This document shows positions 37,018 through 47,664 of a stretch of 64,000 nucleotides of DNA, piece by piece. Every line of letters starts with the position of its first letter. Positions within the stretch are counted from its first letter, which is position 1. Origin of the DNA: Calonectria ilicicola (taxonomy: Eukaryota > Ascomycota > Sordariomycetes > Hypocreales > Nectriaceae); contig CP085828.1 of NCBI GenBank assembly GCA_020809705.1, positions 4,030,001-4,094,000 of the forward strand, in the 5' to 3' direction. The translations under genes and the position numbers were made by a program. The notes beneath the pieces are model-generated. The model was not told the origin of the DNA. It saw only the letters and a list, made by a program, of their open reading frames with translations, and searched no databases.

Positions 37018-38157
37018 CGTGAATTAGATTATAAGGCGATGGCCTGTAAGTCTTCACCTACATACACAACGGGGTGCCAAGAATCGGCGTCCCAAAGCGG
37101 TATTTATTATTCACGTGGATTAAAGGCTATGTGACGTGGACAGCGTTTAAAAGTGGACCCGGGAATGAAACGTTTGGTGAAACTCAAATTAGGGAGCCGT
37201 GAACCACAAAATTACGTGGTTGTTGAGGGAAGCCCTCATGTTGAAAGGACGCGCAATCAGAGTGGAGCGATCACGAAAATGTGGCGCTTAGGCACAACGT
37301 TGAGCGCAATTGTATGGTCTGGATTGCAGGAAAGAAAAAGAACATCTACGTCATTGGACTCTCAGCTTCTGGTTGATTTTTACGGGGAGGCGAATAGGGC
37401 TGTGAACCATCATGGCCAAAATAATCACGATGGCTGCAATGATGTCAAGGCGCTAGGCCATTTCCTCACGTCCCTCTCCCACATCCCGAGCCCTACGGCA
37501 TCGCCACAGCGCTAAGTGAACCGATCACAGAATGATTCGAGCGTGGAGCCATGGATACAATTAAGGAGCGAGGCGGTGTCGGAGAAATGCAAACGTACAT
37601 GCTATCTATCGACACGGCGATTTCGGCCATGTCGGCCACCTGAGACGGCATTTTTCTCTCGGCGTTTGCTTTTTTCGGCCTGGTTGCCGTGGCCTTTCGG
37701 CGGAACAAATGGATGTGGGATGAGTGATCGTCCCGGATGCCACATTGTAATTTAGATCTAACTTCTACCCAGATACCGGATGTTCTTTTGGGTGGTAGGG
37801 GCCCACGTGGGATGACAGGGAATGCATGTGTGCACTTACACAGGTTGGAAGGTTTTGACTTTTTACTGGGACTTTTGAGCCGCCTTCGCAGTCTGCCTTA
37901 CTTGTTTAGTAGCGCATGTCAAGGCCTATAAGTTGAACGGCTTTGCCGCGCTTGGACTGCGGGATTAATTGATGACTCGCATCTCCTCGGAGAATAGATG
38001 GCAACGGTCGAACTTGATCGATCACGGCGCAATTCAGATCCATGACATGGACCACAATGGCGATAAAATTGGTTCTTTTAGTTAAAATCATGAATTAATG
38101 ACGTGAAATTATTTGTAAAAAGGAGGGAAAAAATACAATGATGCAGAAATTGCCCTA
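37018..38157. other. Intergenic region
   Basis: Left end is the glucosidase promoter, with an AATAAATA element on the minus strand near 37101-37110. No coding exon is supported; frames at 37153-37755 are short and overlapping. Confidence 0.5.
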
Positions 38158-39891
38158 TTAAACCCTGCTTTGTACATGGTATGAAGGCGGTTGCTCCGAC
38201 ATGAAGGGTTCCGAGGAGATGGATCCAGCCTGCAGGCCCGATACGGTCCTGATTGACTGGTCCGGATTGATGAATGTCCTTCTCCATTTCCATATGTTTA
38301 GCGTATCCTCCGTTTTCCTAGCTTCTTGATCCCCAGGGACTGGTCCGGGGATCAGTCCCGTAACAGGACCGAGACGCGCAATGCCGACTGGGTCATAGCC
38401 CACAGCAATCGTCTCGTCCACCACTCTCCAACGAGCCCAAGAGTCCAGGACTGTTGCGATAAATGGAACAAGTAGGATAATTAGGACCTTGGGATGATAC
38501 TTGTAGACAGGGGAAAGGTTTTCTCGCGTAAAGACGAGGTCGGATGAGTTAGGACCCCTGGCAAAAGCTTGCAGGGTTGCCATGTCAAAGTTGGCCTCGA
38601 TCTGGCTGGCAACCGTCTTGGCATCATTGTTTGCATCGGTGCCAAGAAGCAGGAATGCCATCGGGTTACGGTAAGCTGTATTGGAGCCTGTGCCCACAGC
38701 GGCAGCATTCCAGTCGTATGGCGAATTATTGAGCTCGCTGTAAATTCGGTTGAGTTGGAAAATGTTGAACTTGGTGAAGCCATATTGATAGGCATTTTTG
38801 GATGTCGATTTTGTAAAGGTCGATCGTCTTAGCTGCGGTGGTGAGGTGCCATTTTGCACAATGGTGATATTGCCATAGGTTAAAACACAATTAACAGTGT
38901 TGATCCGATGCTCAGAGTCCGCCGTCATGTCAACGCCGTTAACCCAGGCTCCAAATATGACGGCCCATGAACCATCTACCCCTCCTCCTGGACAATCATT
39001 ATCGCTTGTGCCTTCACATGGAGGTGGGCCACTAGTAAAGGCGGCATATGTTGCAGGAGAGCTTGCTACCAGCTCCACGCATAATTTGCGCGAGGTTCCC
39101 AAGCCTGTGCAAAATTGGGTTGTATCATTGCTGCTAGGAGATACTTCCCCCACTCCATTTGGGTTCGGTTTAGATGATGATTCGCAATTTGCTTGAATAG
39201 CAACAGAACGCGCCGAGACAGAGCAAGTAGATCTTGCGTCAGTGCCGTCGCAGAGCGGGGCGGCGGGAGCACTCAAGTTCTTCATGGCGGCTAAAGCAGC
39301 AGCAAACGTCGGGGTATCATATGAGTTTCCTCCTCGGTATGCTTCGTTTCCTGCATCCAGATGCGAGGCCCAGGGATCAGCGGTGCGTGACACTTGCTCC
39401 ACGGTTACAGCCCGAAGCTCAGACTGCGAGATTCCAGCAAGAAGGACTGGGCCGACCGTTGCGGTCGCAACTAAGAGCGGGCCAGCGATTCGAAGGCGCC
39501 ATGATCGTCTGTCGTCACCTTTGAAGCCTCCAAAAAAGTACAGCAGTCGATGCAGAGGCGATGCGCTCCATTGTGCCAGCCGCCGAGCTTCGCCAATGGT
39601 CAAGCCTGAGGGTAGGATACCTTCGTCGCGTTCCGTGTTGAGGTTTATCCAGAGTGACTGCTCAACACATCGACTTACCAAGGCGGATGTTGAAGCTGCT
39701 AGGACAGCAGCAATAAGACCCACAGCAACGGTCGGCTTAATTGAATGGTCGTCGGGGTTAATTAGAGAATCCAAATGGTAGACCTTGGGCTTGAGGAAAA
39801 GAAGGATCAAGAGGATGTAGCAAATGATACAAACAAGTAAGAGTGTTGTACTCAGGCATATTTGATACCCCCGCCCTCTAAACTGAAGCAT
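38158..39891 (-). CDS. Uncharacterised membrane protein with a large external domain
   Basis: Single exon, 577 residues. I do not recognise a named domain. Hydrophobic segments are at about 11-33 and 53-72, a third near 135-157 (LRIAGPLLVATATVGPVLLAG), and a last one near 480-495 (VLIILLVPFIATVLDSW). The ~320 residues between the third and last segments contain many cysteines and several N-glycosylation sequons (NLS, NDT, NIT, NGT), so this part is probably extracytoplasmic. The C-terminal tail is hydrophilic and ends SEQPPSYHVQSRV, with a PPSY motif that could bind a WW domain. This layout, three or so N-terminal helices, a secreted loop and a C-terminal helix, is common among fungal-specific unknown proteins. 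No neighbour suggests a role. Confidence 0.65.
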   Translation of the reverse strand: MLQFRGRGYQICLSTTLLLVCIICYILLILLFLKPKVYHLDSLINPDDHSIKPTVAVGLIAAVLAASTSALVSRCVEQSLWINLNTERDEGILPSGLTIGEARRLAQWSASPLHRLLYFFGGFKGDDRRSWRLRIAGPLLVATATVGPVLLAGISQSELRAVTVEQVSRTADPWASHLDAGNEAYRGGNSYDTPTFAAALAAMKNLSAPAAPLCDGTDARSTCSVSARSVAIQANCESSSKPNPNGVGEVSPSSNDTTQFCTGLGTSRKLCVELVASSPATYAAFTSGPPPCEGTSDNDCPGGGVDGSWAVIFGAWVNGVDMTADSEHRINTVNCVLTYGNITIVQNGTSPPQLRRSTFTKSTSKNAYQYGFTKFNIFQLNRIYSELNNSPYDWNAAAVGTGSNTAYRNPMAFLLLGTDANNDAKTVASQIEANFDMATLQAFARGPNSSDLVFTRENLSPVYKYHPKVLIILLVPFIATVLDSWARWRVVDETIAVGYDPVGIARLGPVTGLIPGPVPGDQEARKTEDTLNIWKWRRTFINPDQSIRTVSGLQAGSISSEPFMSEQPPSYHVQSRV

Positions 39892-41607
39892 GGCGACGGC
39901 GACGGATGTCCTACAAGAATTTTGTTAATGGTGCGCAATTAAATTCTCCAGGTTGGGAGCTGGGTTCGTCTTTAACTCAAGGTTAATGCCCACCATGAGG
40001 ATGAGCTGATTCTAGATTGCTCAGTTGACCAGTTCAGCCAGCCCGCCGGGCGTTGGTGGCCAAGACACAAGATACAAGATGATACGCCGTCTATGCCATG
40101 TAAATGGGGTCTGTGGGTGTACATCGAGGGAGTGATATTGTACTGTCTCAGCCACAAGTGCGCCTGTGTTGAGATCCTCCAATCAAGCAGCCTTATGGCG
40201 TGCAGCTTGTCTTACCTCGCGCGGGATACCGGAGGGTAACGGGCCTAAAAAAGTTAAGCAAGGTCTAGCTAGGCAAGAGGGAGCACGAGTGTCTTCGTGC
40301 TCCCTGAATCAGCTGAACAATTCTTTCTTGGGGCTTATCGAAGTGGCTGCCCTTGTTCGGGTGCTTGGATCTTGGCGCGGACATGTCCAAGGGCATCCCT
40401 TTGCGCAATTTCTGAGCGCCGAGACAATTGGCTTAACAGACCCATCTCTATCAAGACGGCACACATTAAAGTGGTTGATCGACCAAACGCGACCAGTAGA
40501 TCTCAACTTTATTGACGCGTTTATTTGACCCAGAAAAATTGTCTCTTCTGAGAGAAGAAATGCTTGATACATCATGTATGCTCATGCCCAGATTTGTAGC
40601 TCACAGGCATGTAGATCTCATTTCTCACACCAGTATCACTTGCAAGACAATCGCGCCTTGCGTTTTACGCGACCACGCCAGTGTTGGACGGAAGTTTCCA
40701 TCAAAGAATTGGATTGACTTATCTTGATCCAATCCAACCCAACAGTCCATTTACAACTTTTCTTCTTCTGCATTGTTGGGTCAACCAATAATGACGGTGT
40801 GGCTTGGTTCGGATCTGCTCCTCGAGACACGACACACAACTTCCAGGACTCCCAGGATTCAATAACCAATAGAAATCGCTGCGGGACCAACCATGAGGGA
40901 AAGTGGCTTCAAAGTGATAGCAGCCACTCTCCATGCCTGTCACCGCCAATGGATCGTGCGGAACATATGGCTGGCTCACCTCCAGCCTGCATCCTCCACC
41001 ATGATAAGGATGAAGTCGCAACCACTCTTCGAGAAGTTCGCTGAAGCAAACAGGATAAATAGCAGAAACAATTTCCATGTTATACCAGGTTCATGGAGAT
41101 GATACGACTGATCCACTCTAACGTGCATTGCCTTCTCTACAGAGAGTACGGCTGAATTCACAATGTGAAGTGCATTTCGACGAACGGCTACCCAGTGCCG
41201 CCTTCGCAAGTTCTTACATCTCGAATTCGTTATGACCGTATTTGCAGACGGTTGTCCAAACAAGTATCAAGTTCATTTGGTACCTTGTATTTAAATCAGG
41301 GTTGTGCTGGTCCTATCAGAACCACGAGCGACGAAAGGTAAAAGATACTACTGTATTAATCTTCGTTATTCATCTCTGGATTTTTGCGTCCCATTTATTT
41401 CTTTTCCTCGGCACTATTTACCATATGCAATGGCACCTGGTATGGTGGTCGGCGTGATATCATCTTTCAAAGATTTTGACCAAAGTGTTCCATCGGCCAC
41501 TGCGAGCAATGGCTAATGTATGGTGCTATATTGGTAAAGTCCAACATCAAAGATTTGCGTAATCCAGGATTAGTTTGGGATAGCGCATCAAGACAGCAAG
41601 TATTTTG
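39892..41607. other. Intergenic region
   Basis: No gene supported. A short 5' exon or leader intron of the membrane protein gene may lie just above 39891 (a TTCTTGTAG acceptor-like sequence on the minus strand), but I see no matching coding exon. Frames at 40166-41263 overlap on both strands. Confidence 0.45.
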
Positions 41608-42183
41608 CTAGTTTCCGCTCGGAGGAATCCCGCTAGCGTCAGGTCCCAAGTCTTCCTTTAACACTTCTCTATTAACCTCAAGAGGCTTCGAGTCAGTCAG
41701 CACAAACAGCATCCTGACCCATTCCTTGTCGCTGAAGTTTTTCCAGGCGTGGTTGGTGCCTCGCTGAACCACCACGTCGCCCCTGCGAACTATCCTCTTT
41801 TCACCGCCGTCGAGACTCATCTCAACCTCACCCTCTAACACCACCCCGTAGTCCAGACTTTGTGTTCTATGCATGAGATCCTTTCGGAGCTGGCCAGGAG
41901 CAAAGTCTACAATGCGGCAAACGGTTCCGCCGGGATTGACCAGGCCCAGCTGATCAGATGCAACCACTTCTTTATGTCTAACAATGTCCTTATTGTCGTT
42001 CATATCAACTGGAAACGTCGATGTGGTAAAGGGTACAGAGAAGGCCATTGAGTCGTCTGGAAGAGGTTTCCAAACGTTTGGTCCCTCAGATTGGAGAACG
42101 GCGAGACCAGCAGCATTATGGCCAGTGATAAATGTGGTCAATGGGCGTAAATTGGAGAGTTGGCCGCTATTTTGGACAGACAT
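41608..42183 (-). CDS. Cupin-domain protein, single domain
   Basis: Single exon, 191 residues. The cupin_2-like core lies at about 85-160: PGQLRKDLMHRTQSLDYGVV, GEVEMSLDGGEKRIVRRGDV and VQRGTNHAWKN. Likely metal or ligand-binding residues are H105, D111 (or E117) and H145. The N-terminal ~80 residues (RPLTTFITGHNAAGLAVLQS) are typical of fungal cupins of this group, sometimes found in secondary-metabolite or aromatic-degradation clusters. There is no signal peptide. It is unrelated in sequence to the bicupin at 27.8-28.9 kb beyond the fold. The reaction, if any, cannot be told. Confidence 0.78.
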   Translation of the reverse strand: MSVQNSGQLSNLRPLTTFITGHNAAGLAVLQSEGPNVWKPLPDDSMAFSVPFTTSTFPVDMNDNKDIVRHKEVVASDQLGLVNPGGTVCRIVDFAPGQLRKDLMHRTQSLDYGVVLEGEVEMSLDGGEKRIVRRGDVVVQRGTNHAWKNFSDKEWVRMLFVLTDSKPLEVNREVLKEDLGPDASGIPPSGN

Positions 42184-43834
42184 GGTGATGACGATACTCT
42201 ATGTTTGCGGAAGCGATGTAATAGATGGCGAGGTACAGACTAAGGAAATGGATTCTTACACATGGCGATGTCATCAATTTATGCATCGCTTTGAGGCCCA
42301 CTGATCTGCCGCTTGGCTGCAAGAAGCATGGATTTCAGGGCGGTATCATCGGAAACCGAGTCTCGATTGGCATTGGCTTTGCATTCGCGTCTCCACATCA
42401 GACATTCATCCCGCGTAAGAGCCGAGACAAAAGTTGCCCAGCTTCCTCGCGGCCTTGAAAGAGCAGCTTTGACGTGTGCTAGCTATGTTAGTTAACCCGT
42501 ACGTTTGTCTAAAAATACCCATCATTTCCCTGTGCGACACCAATTTCGACCGCTAAGCCAAGGGCGTATCATCTTGTTATTTTTGTCATTGAGATTTTTC
42601 AGCGCTAGAAGAGGTGGTGGCACAATCCGAGTAGTCAGACAGCGGGGTATTGTCTTGAAAATAGCACACCGGCGCGGCGCCTCTATTGGATCGGTTCCCC
42701 CACATCGCTCTGCTTCGTCGCACATCCGACGTTGCTCAGCCGTCATCATGGGCCGCTCCAGCCCGTGTCAAATCTCCCGGTAACTGAAATAAGAAAGATC
42801 TGCGGTTCCAAGACATAACCGATTCCGTCTCTTTCCATGGTCACCATCGATGCGACTTTCCCCGCTCCTTGCTCCCACCCTAGATCTCAATCTTCTGAGG
42901 TACCTGACCAATTTCTTTGTTAAGATGGCGGGATTATTATACGAAGATGGTGCTAAAATTGTAGAAACATGAATTGGGTAGAATAAGTATGCAGAGTGAG
43001 AGAATGGGGTTCTCTTTGAAGGACTGGTTCATTGGATATGATGACAGTGTACAACCTACCCGCTTGTGAAGATCCCGACACCACAGCACATTTCCTTTTC
43101 CGGATGACACGGCGTGATGGGCAGCAGTTACGTGCCGCCACAACATGCCGCTAGTACAATACACCCCTTGAAAGATTGTGCCCCTGTGTCAAGGTACATA
43201 TGTCTACCGCAAAGTAGGGGTACTCCACTCTTGCTAGTGAGTACGACACCCTGTGACTTGCTCACTTTAAACCTCAACCACCTGAATATATCAGTTTGGT
43301 GGTAAAAAAAAAGAAAATAAATAAAAGAATAAATGTTAATAAGCCTTGTATATAAATTACTTGTTTACTTTATTTATATAACAATTATCTATTTATAATT
43401 TGGCTAAAAGATGGTTGGAAAAGGTAGACAGGGTACAAACCTTTAGGGATTGTACTGTAGACACGCGTTCCGCATCACGCGTACGGGTGACATCATCTGC
43501 GTCCAGGACGCATTACACATGGCCACCACCTCATCATATTAAAAACTAATATTTGGTGTCATTCACGTCTGAAATGTGTCATGGTTAGGAAAATGAATCT
43601 AGTTGACAGAGGCTATCTTGGTGGAATAGCCATTTGACATGTCTCTGACACGCGACATGATGCTATTTTCGATGGAGACTGTGCTCGGTTTGTTGTGTGG
43701 CGTTGGTTAGTGGCTGACTTTGAGGGGTCTAGCCAAAGGTCGGTGGCTGGGCCTGTTTTCACCGCCCACGCTGAGAGGAGATAGGCCAGCCTCCAGAGCT
43801 GTCACTGTTTCTTTCACATTGATAACAAAACAAA
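42184..43834. other. Intergenic region with an AT-rich patch
   Basis: No gene supported. Positions about 43300-43430 are strongly AT-rich (runs of A, ATAAA and TTTATATA). The last ~100 bp are the leader of the F-box-like gene. Confidence 0.5.
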
Positions 43835-45361
43835 ATGTGCCATCTTCCACAAGAAATCATTGAGATTATAGTCTCATATTTTCTATATCTGGATGCCTGG
43901 GTAAATGACGAGATCGATTGGAGTGCATTCATTCGAGGCGGTAGACTTCCCAAAAGCCAACCCGTTCCTCTTACATTAAAGTTGGATTACGACACAATCT
44001 TTAATCTAAGGCTGGTATCTCGTGACTGGCACGCTTGTGCGAGCCTGCTCCTTCGAAATTATCACCAATGGAGATTCAACTTTGACTCTGAAGCATCCGT
44101 CCAAAACGCCAAAGCTTATTCTGACGGAGTTGTTCATTCAACCTCGAGAAGTCTAGTCCGAGAACTCAAGATATCAGCTGGCTGGGATGTATTGTCAACT
44201 GAAAGATGGTATGATTGGGCTGGCAGAGCGGCAAGTGACTGGGAAAATTGGGATGAAGAAACCCAGATGACCTTTAAGCGACAATCCTATGTTGAGACGC
44301 CGATTCATCACGGCCATCATTCTTCTCCAAAGGCTCACTATGACAAAACTTTTGAACATCAAGTCTTCTGCCATTTGCTTGATTGCATTGACGGAGTAGA
44401 GAGTCTCAGCATTTTATTCCCATCCGCTACTGCCTACTGCAGATCACGCACCAGAATGGCACAATGCTATGATATGAGGGCTTTGCAGCAGATGCATACG
44501 AGTTTTCGATATGGATTTCAAACTAACGCCTTTGCTCATATAGTCCATCTTCGACTCGACCTCCCAAGCACCAGAGACGTTGGAGAAATTGCAGACAGTC
44601 TGAACCAGGATGCCCGAGACCGTTTAAAGCATCTTCATATCAAAATCATGGACGAAACGGGATGCGCTGGTAGCCAAGAATTTCTTGCCTGGACAGGCCT
44701 TGTTGAAGATAGCTGCGACGGGACCACCAATGACGACAGCTTCCGAGGTGAGAATGACTATCCAGTAAGCAATTTACAGTGGCAGTATCCAAACAGAGAG
44801 CACCAATCCATGCTGTGGAATTTTGCTTCTTCTTGTCCCAATCTCGAGTCTCTCGGCATCGAGGCCACTCACTATCTTGATCTATGCCAGCTTCAAACGT
44901 TTATGTCTCAGGGTTTGCGTGTGCTTCGTCTGAGCCGACTTTACATCACAGCTCCGGCATTTATCGCCCTTTGCCGGGGAGAATCAAGTAACGCGCTACC
45001 TCGGTTACAGTATCTTAATCTTAAGGATATCAAGATATTTGGTGATGGAGGAACTTGGGGTCAGGTGTTCTCATTTTTGTTGAACGAATGCACTGATCTT
45101 GATTTCATCAACTTTGAACTTTTGACATATTTTACTGACCATGAACACTACATGGAATTTGACTACCCTGACGATGGACCGCTCATAAGATCTCTGGCGG
45201 ACGAGATTGACATTTCTGCTTTGAAGCAACTAATCCAACGACTGGTAGACAAGGTTGGTGGTTTGGAATTTTGCACAACATACCTGCAGTGGATGGCAGA
45301 AGAGCTGAGGCTCGGAGAAGAAGCCTCAAATAATAGCTTGGTTCCAATTTCAAATCCATGA
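43835..45361 (+). CDS. F-box-like protein with leucine-rich C-terminal part
   Basis: Single exon, 508 residues, with start context AAAATG. The N-terminus CHLPQEIIEIIVSYFLYLDA is an F-box-like opening. It continues after a short insert as TIFNLRLVSRDWHACASLLL, which matches the second half of an F-box. From about 185 onward come spaced leucine patterns (VESLSILFP, IVHLRLDLP, LKHLHIKI, CPNLESLGI, GLRVLRLSRLY, LPRLQYLNLKDI), as in fungal F-box proteins with degenerate leucine-rich repeats. It may act as a substrate receptor of an SCF ubiquitin ligase; the target is unknown. The gene stands alone. Confidence 0.7.
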   Translation: MCHLPQEIIEIIVSYFLYLDAWVNDEIDWSAFIRGGRLPKSQPVPLTLKLDYDTIFNLRLVSRDWHACASLLLRNYHQWRFNFDSEASVQNAKAYSDGVVHSTSRSLVRELKISAGWDVLSTERWYDWAGRAASDWENWDEETQMTFKRQSYVETPIHHGHHSSPKAHYDKTFEHQVFCHLLDCIDGVESLSILFPSATAYCRSRTRMAQCYDMRALQQMHTSFRYGFQTNAFAHIVHLRLDLPSTRDVGEIADSLNQDARDRLKHLHIKIMDETGCAGSQEFLAWTGLVEDSCDGTTNDDSFRGENDYPVSNLQWQYPNREHQSMLWNFASSCPNLESLGIEATHYLDLCQLQTFMSQGLRVLRLSRLYITAPAFIALCRGESSNALPRLQYLNLKDIKIFGDGGTWGQVFSFLLNECTDLDFINFELLTYFTDHEHYMEFDYPDDGPLIRSLADEIDISALKQLIQRLVDKVGGLEFCTTYLQWMAEELRLGEEASNNSLVPISNP

Positions 45362-46216
45362 GCAATCATGTCTTTAATTTTGAATACTAGAGAAAAGGAT
45401 CTGGCAGGTGTGACTGAAGAGCGTGATTGATCTTACCCGATCTGGAAACACTGCAACAGCCATTTCACGCACCAATGCGAATATTCGCATAGTCGGCTGC
45501 AAGCCATCAGGTCCCGAATTCAGCGACAAAAGGGTAAAATTTAACAGTCGAGAAGCAACCTAAAATTACGCTCTGGCCAATAAGGCAGTCCACCACCGCT
45601 TCGGCAGGCCCGAGCGATATTGTGCAAGTTCCTTCTAGTGACGAATCGATGTGGCTTTGCCGTACCTGGACATTCAAATCCATGGCACATGGCAATCTAT
45701 GGCGCAAGCTATAACTGATTTCCGAAAAATAGATGAAAATCATTCATCATCCGAGGGATTACTGGGAAAACAGGGGATGAATTTGTCCACGGAAGCGTAA
45801 TGGTGTGGAGGATGAAGCGTTGCTCGACCCACATGGTGGCTATGTGATCCATGCTACCGACGCTTTTTTTTTCGCACTCGAGTGCGAAAAGTCGTCCATT
45901 GGCTTTTTCGTGTCACTTCAGCCTCAGTCTCGTGTCAAAGTTACCCACTCATTCGCCCTGAAATACGCTCGGGTTGGAGAGATCTCGGACCTGTAACGAT
46001 AAACGAAATGTCCCCTGGATGACCCAGCGCTTGTGGCTGCGCTCCATCGTCCCATGTTAAATACAAATACCTTCATCTCTCCTCTGTAGCTCCAATGTAC
46101 ATGCCTTTTCTCCATCAAATTCTACCGACTATTACATCTTCTTCCTCTTTATTTACGTTCGTTTGACACTGTGCAACTACCATTCAACATCTCATTTTTA
46201 CCCCGATTCTCAAATC
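45362..46216. other. Intergenic region before the RTA1-like gene
   Basis: Holds the 3' flank of the F-box-like gene and the RTA1-like promoter. The only notable structure is the 22-bp palindrome at 45869-45890. No coding exon is supported. Confidence 0.5.
45869..45890. repeat. Perfect 22-bp inverted repeat
   Basis: Two 11-nt arms, TTTTCGCACTC and GAGTGCGAAAA, meet without a spacer at an XhoI-like CTCGAG. The arms are exact reverse complements. It lies about 330 bp before the RTA1-like start codon. It could be a binding site for a dimeric factor or a small cruciform; as an RNA it would lack a loop. Confidence 0.85.
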
Positions 46217-47128
46217 ATGGGGAACCCAACACAAACTCCAGCGGGCTATGCTCCCTTTGATCTCTATCCTTACAACCCTGCTGTGCCTCCCACATATGCC
46301 TTCTTGGGCCTCTTTGGTGCTGCAGCAATTGCTCATTTCGTCATGATGTTCCCATACCGATGCGCCTTCCCCATCCCGATGATAATCGGGTCTGGCAGTA
46401 AGTTCATCCGCACACAAGCAACACGCAAGTTACAGGTCGAATTTAACCAAAATTTGTTTATAGTGGAATCGGCCGCTTACTGGTTTCGATCACGATCGCA
46501 CGACAATGTTCGACAAACACTGCCATTCATCATTCAGAACCTCTTGATCCTCGTCGCTCCTCCCCTCCTGGCTGCAACCGTATACATGTCTCTGGGCCGT
46601 ATCACTCGTGCATTGAGAGCCGGAGACCTGTCATTGATAAGCCTGCGATGGATGACGAAGTTATTTGTGCTTGTCGACACGGCTTGTTTTGTGACCCAGG
46701 TCACTGGTGCTATCATGTCAGGAAGCGAAGTGCTGGAAGAAGCGAAACGAGGCAAGACGATTATCCTGACAGGCTTGATCATTCAGATCATAGCCTTTGC
46801 CATTTTCATGATTTGCATCTTGGTTCTTCAAGTCCGCATGCGATCCTCACCGACGGCATCGACTCTCGCGTCTGAGATTCCCCATAAACGTTACTTTGCT
46901 GGGCTTTATATTACCAGCGGCCTATTTCTCATCCGCAACATCGTTCGAATCGTCGAATATAACCAAGGAAGCGACGGACCATTGCTGTCCAATGAGGCTT
47001 TCTTGTATATTTTCGACGCTTGCTTCATGTTACTTATTGTCATCACCATGTTGGTCCTGCATCCAGGAAGATTGATGATTCAAGCCCGACGATATGTTCC
47101 CAAGGATGAGGATCTTCCATTGGCATAA
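46217..47128 (+). CDS. RTA1-like seven-helix membrane protein
   Basis: Two exons, 46217..46397 and 46464..47128, around a 66-nt intron with a GTAAGT donor; 281 residues. The start at MGNPTQTPAGYAP is the first ATG in frame. Seven hydrophobic segments are visible. Family marks include QNLLILVAPPLLAATVYMSL, VDTACFVTQVTGAIMSG, IRNIVRIVEY and NEAFLYIFDACFMLL. RTA1-type proteins of fungi are linked to resistance to toxic lipids, sterol-related drugs or sphingoid bases at the plasma membrane; whether this one transports or senses a lipid is not known. The tail is short and charged (RRYVPKDEDLPLA). Confidence 0.88.
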   Translation: MGNPTQTPAGYAPFDLYPYNPAVPPTYAFLGLFGAAAIAHFVMMFPYRCAFPIPMIIGSGSKFIRTQATRKLQVEFNQNLFIVESAAYWFRSRSHDNVRQTLPFIIQNLLILVAPPLLAATVYMSLGRITRALRAGDLSLISLRWMTKLFVLVDTACFVTQVTGAIMSGSEVLEEAKRGKTIILTGLIIQIIAFAIFMICILVLQVRMRSSPTASTLASEIPHKRYFAGLYITSGLFLIRNIVRIVEYNQGSDGPLLSNEAFLYIFDACFMLLIVITMLVLHPGRLMIQARRYVPKDEDLPLA

Positions 47129-47664
47129 AGCCCGCGCTACCACTTTCATTTTTACGTTTAAATTCCTTTTGTCATCAGGGTATTTGGAGTTATGTTAAAT
47201 AGAAGGTTTGATCATTAGATACAGAGTATAATATGCCACATTTCACTTGGAATAGCATGGATAGAATCACCAAATATGACACATTGATTATATTATTCAA
47301 CGAATGATATTAAAGCTGTACATGTAGGCATCACTAGGTGAGAGGTAACTGAAGTGAAATTATCACAACTTTTCTTCGCTATGGAACGGAACTTGACTAT
47401 CCTCAAATTTCAATAGCGTTGCTGCTTTGAACTCCAAACTTTCACGACACATTGACAACACCAGGAAGCAATATTATTGTCTTTGCACCCCAGCACACTT
47501 TACGCATTTATAAAAAGAACTTTTACTATTTTTTCTAAACTCAGTGGCTCTACCGATCCTAATTTTAATATTCGCATACGTGTCACTCTGACCAAAATTT
47601 TGAAATCCAACACGCATAGTTACTTATTTGTTAGTTTTTTTCTTTTCCAACTCTAAACATCATT
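47129..47664. other. Intergenic region between convergent genes
   Basis: AT-rich 3' flanks of the RTA1-like and aminoadipate reductase genes. No gene or repeat seen. Confidence 0.6.
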
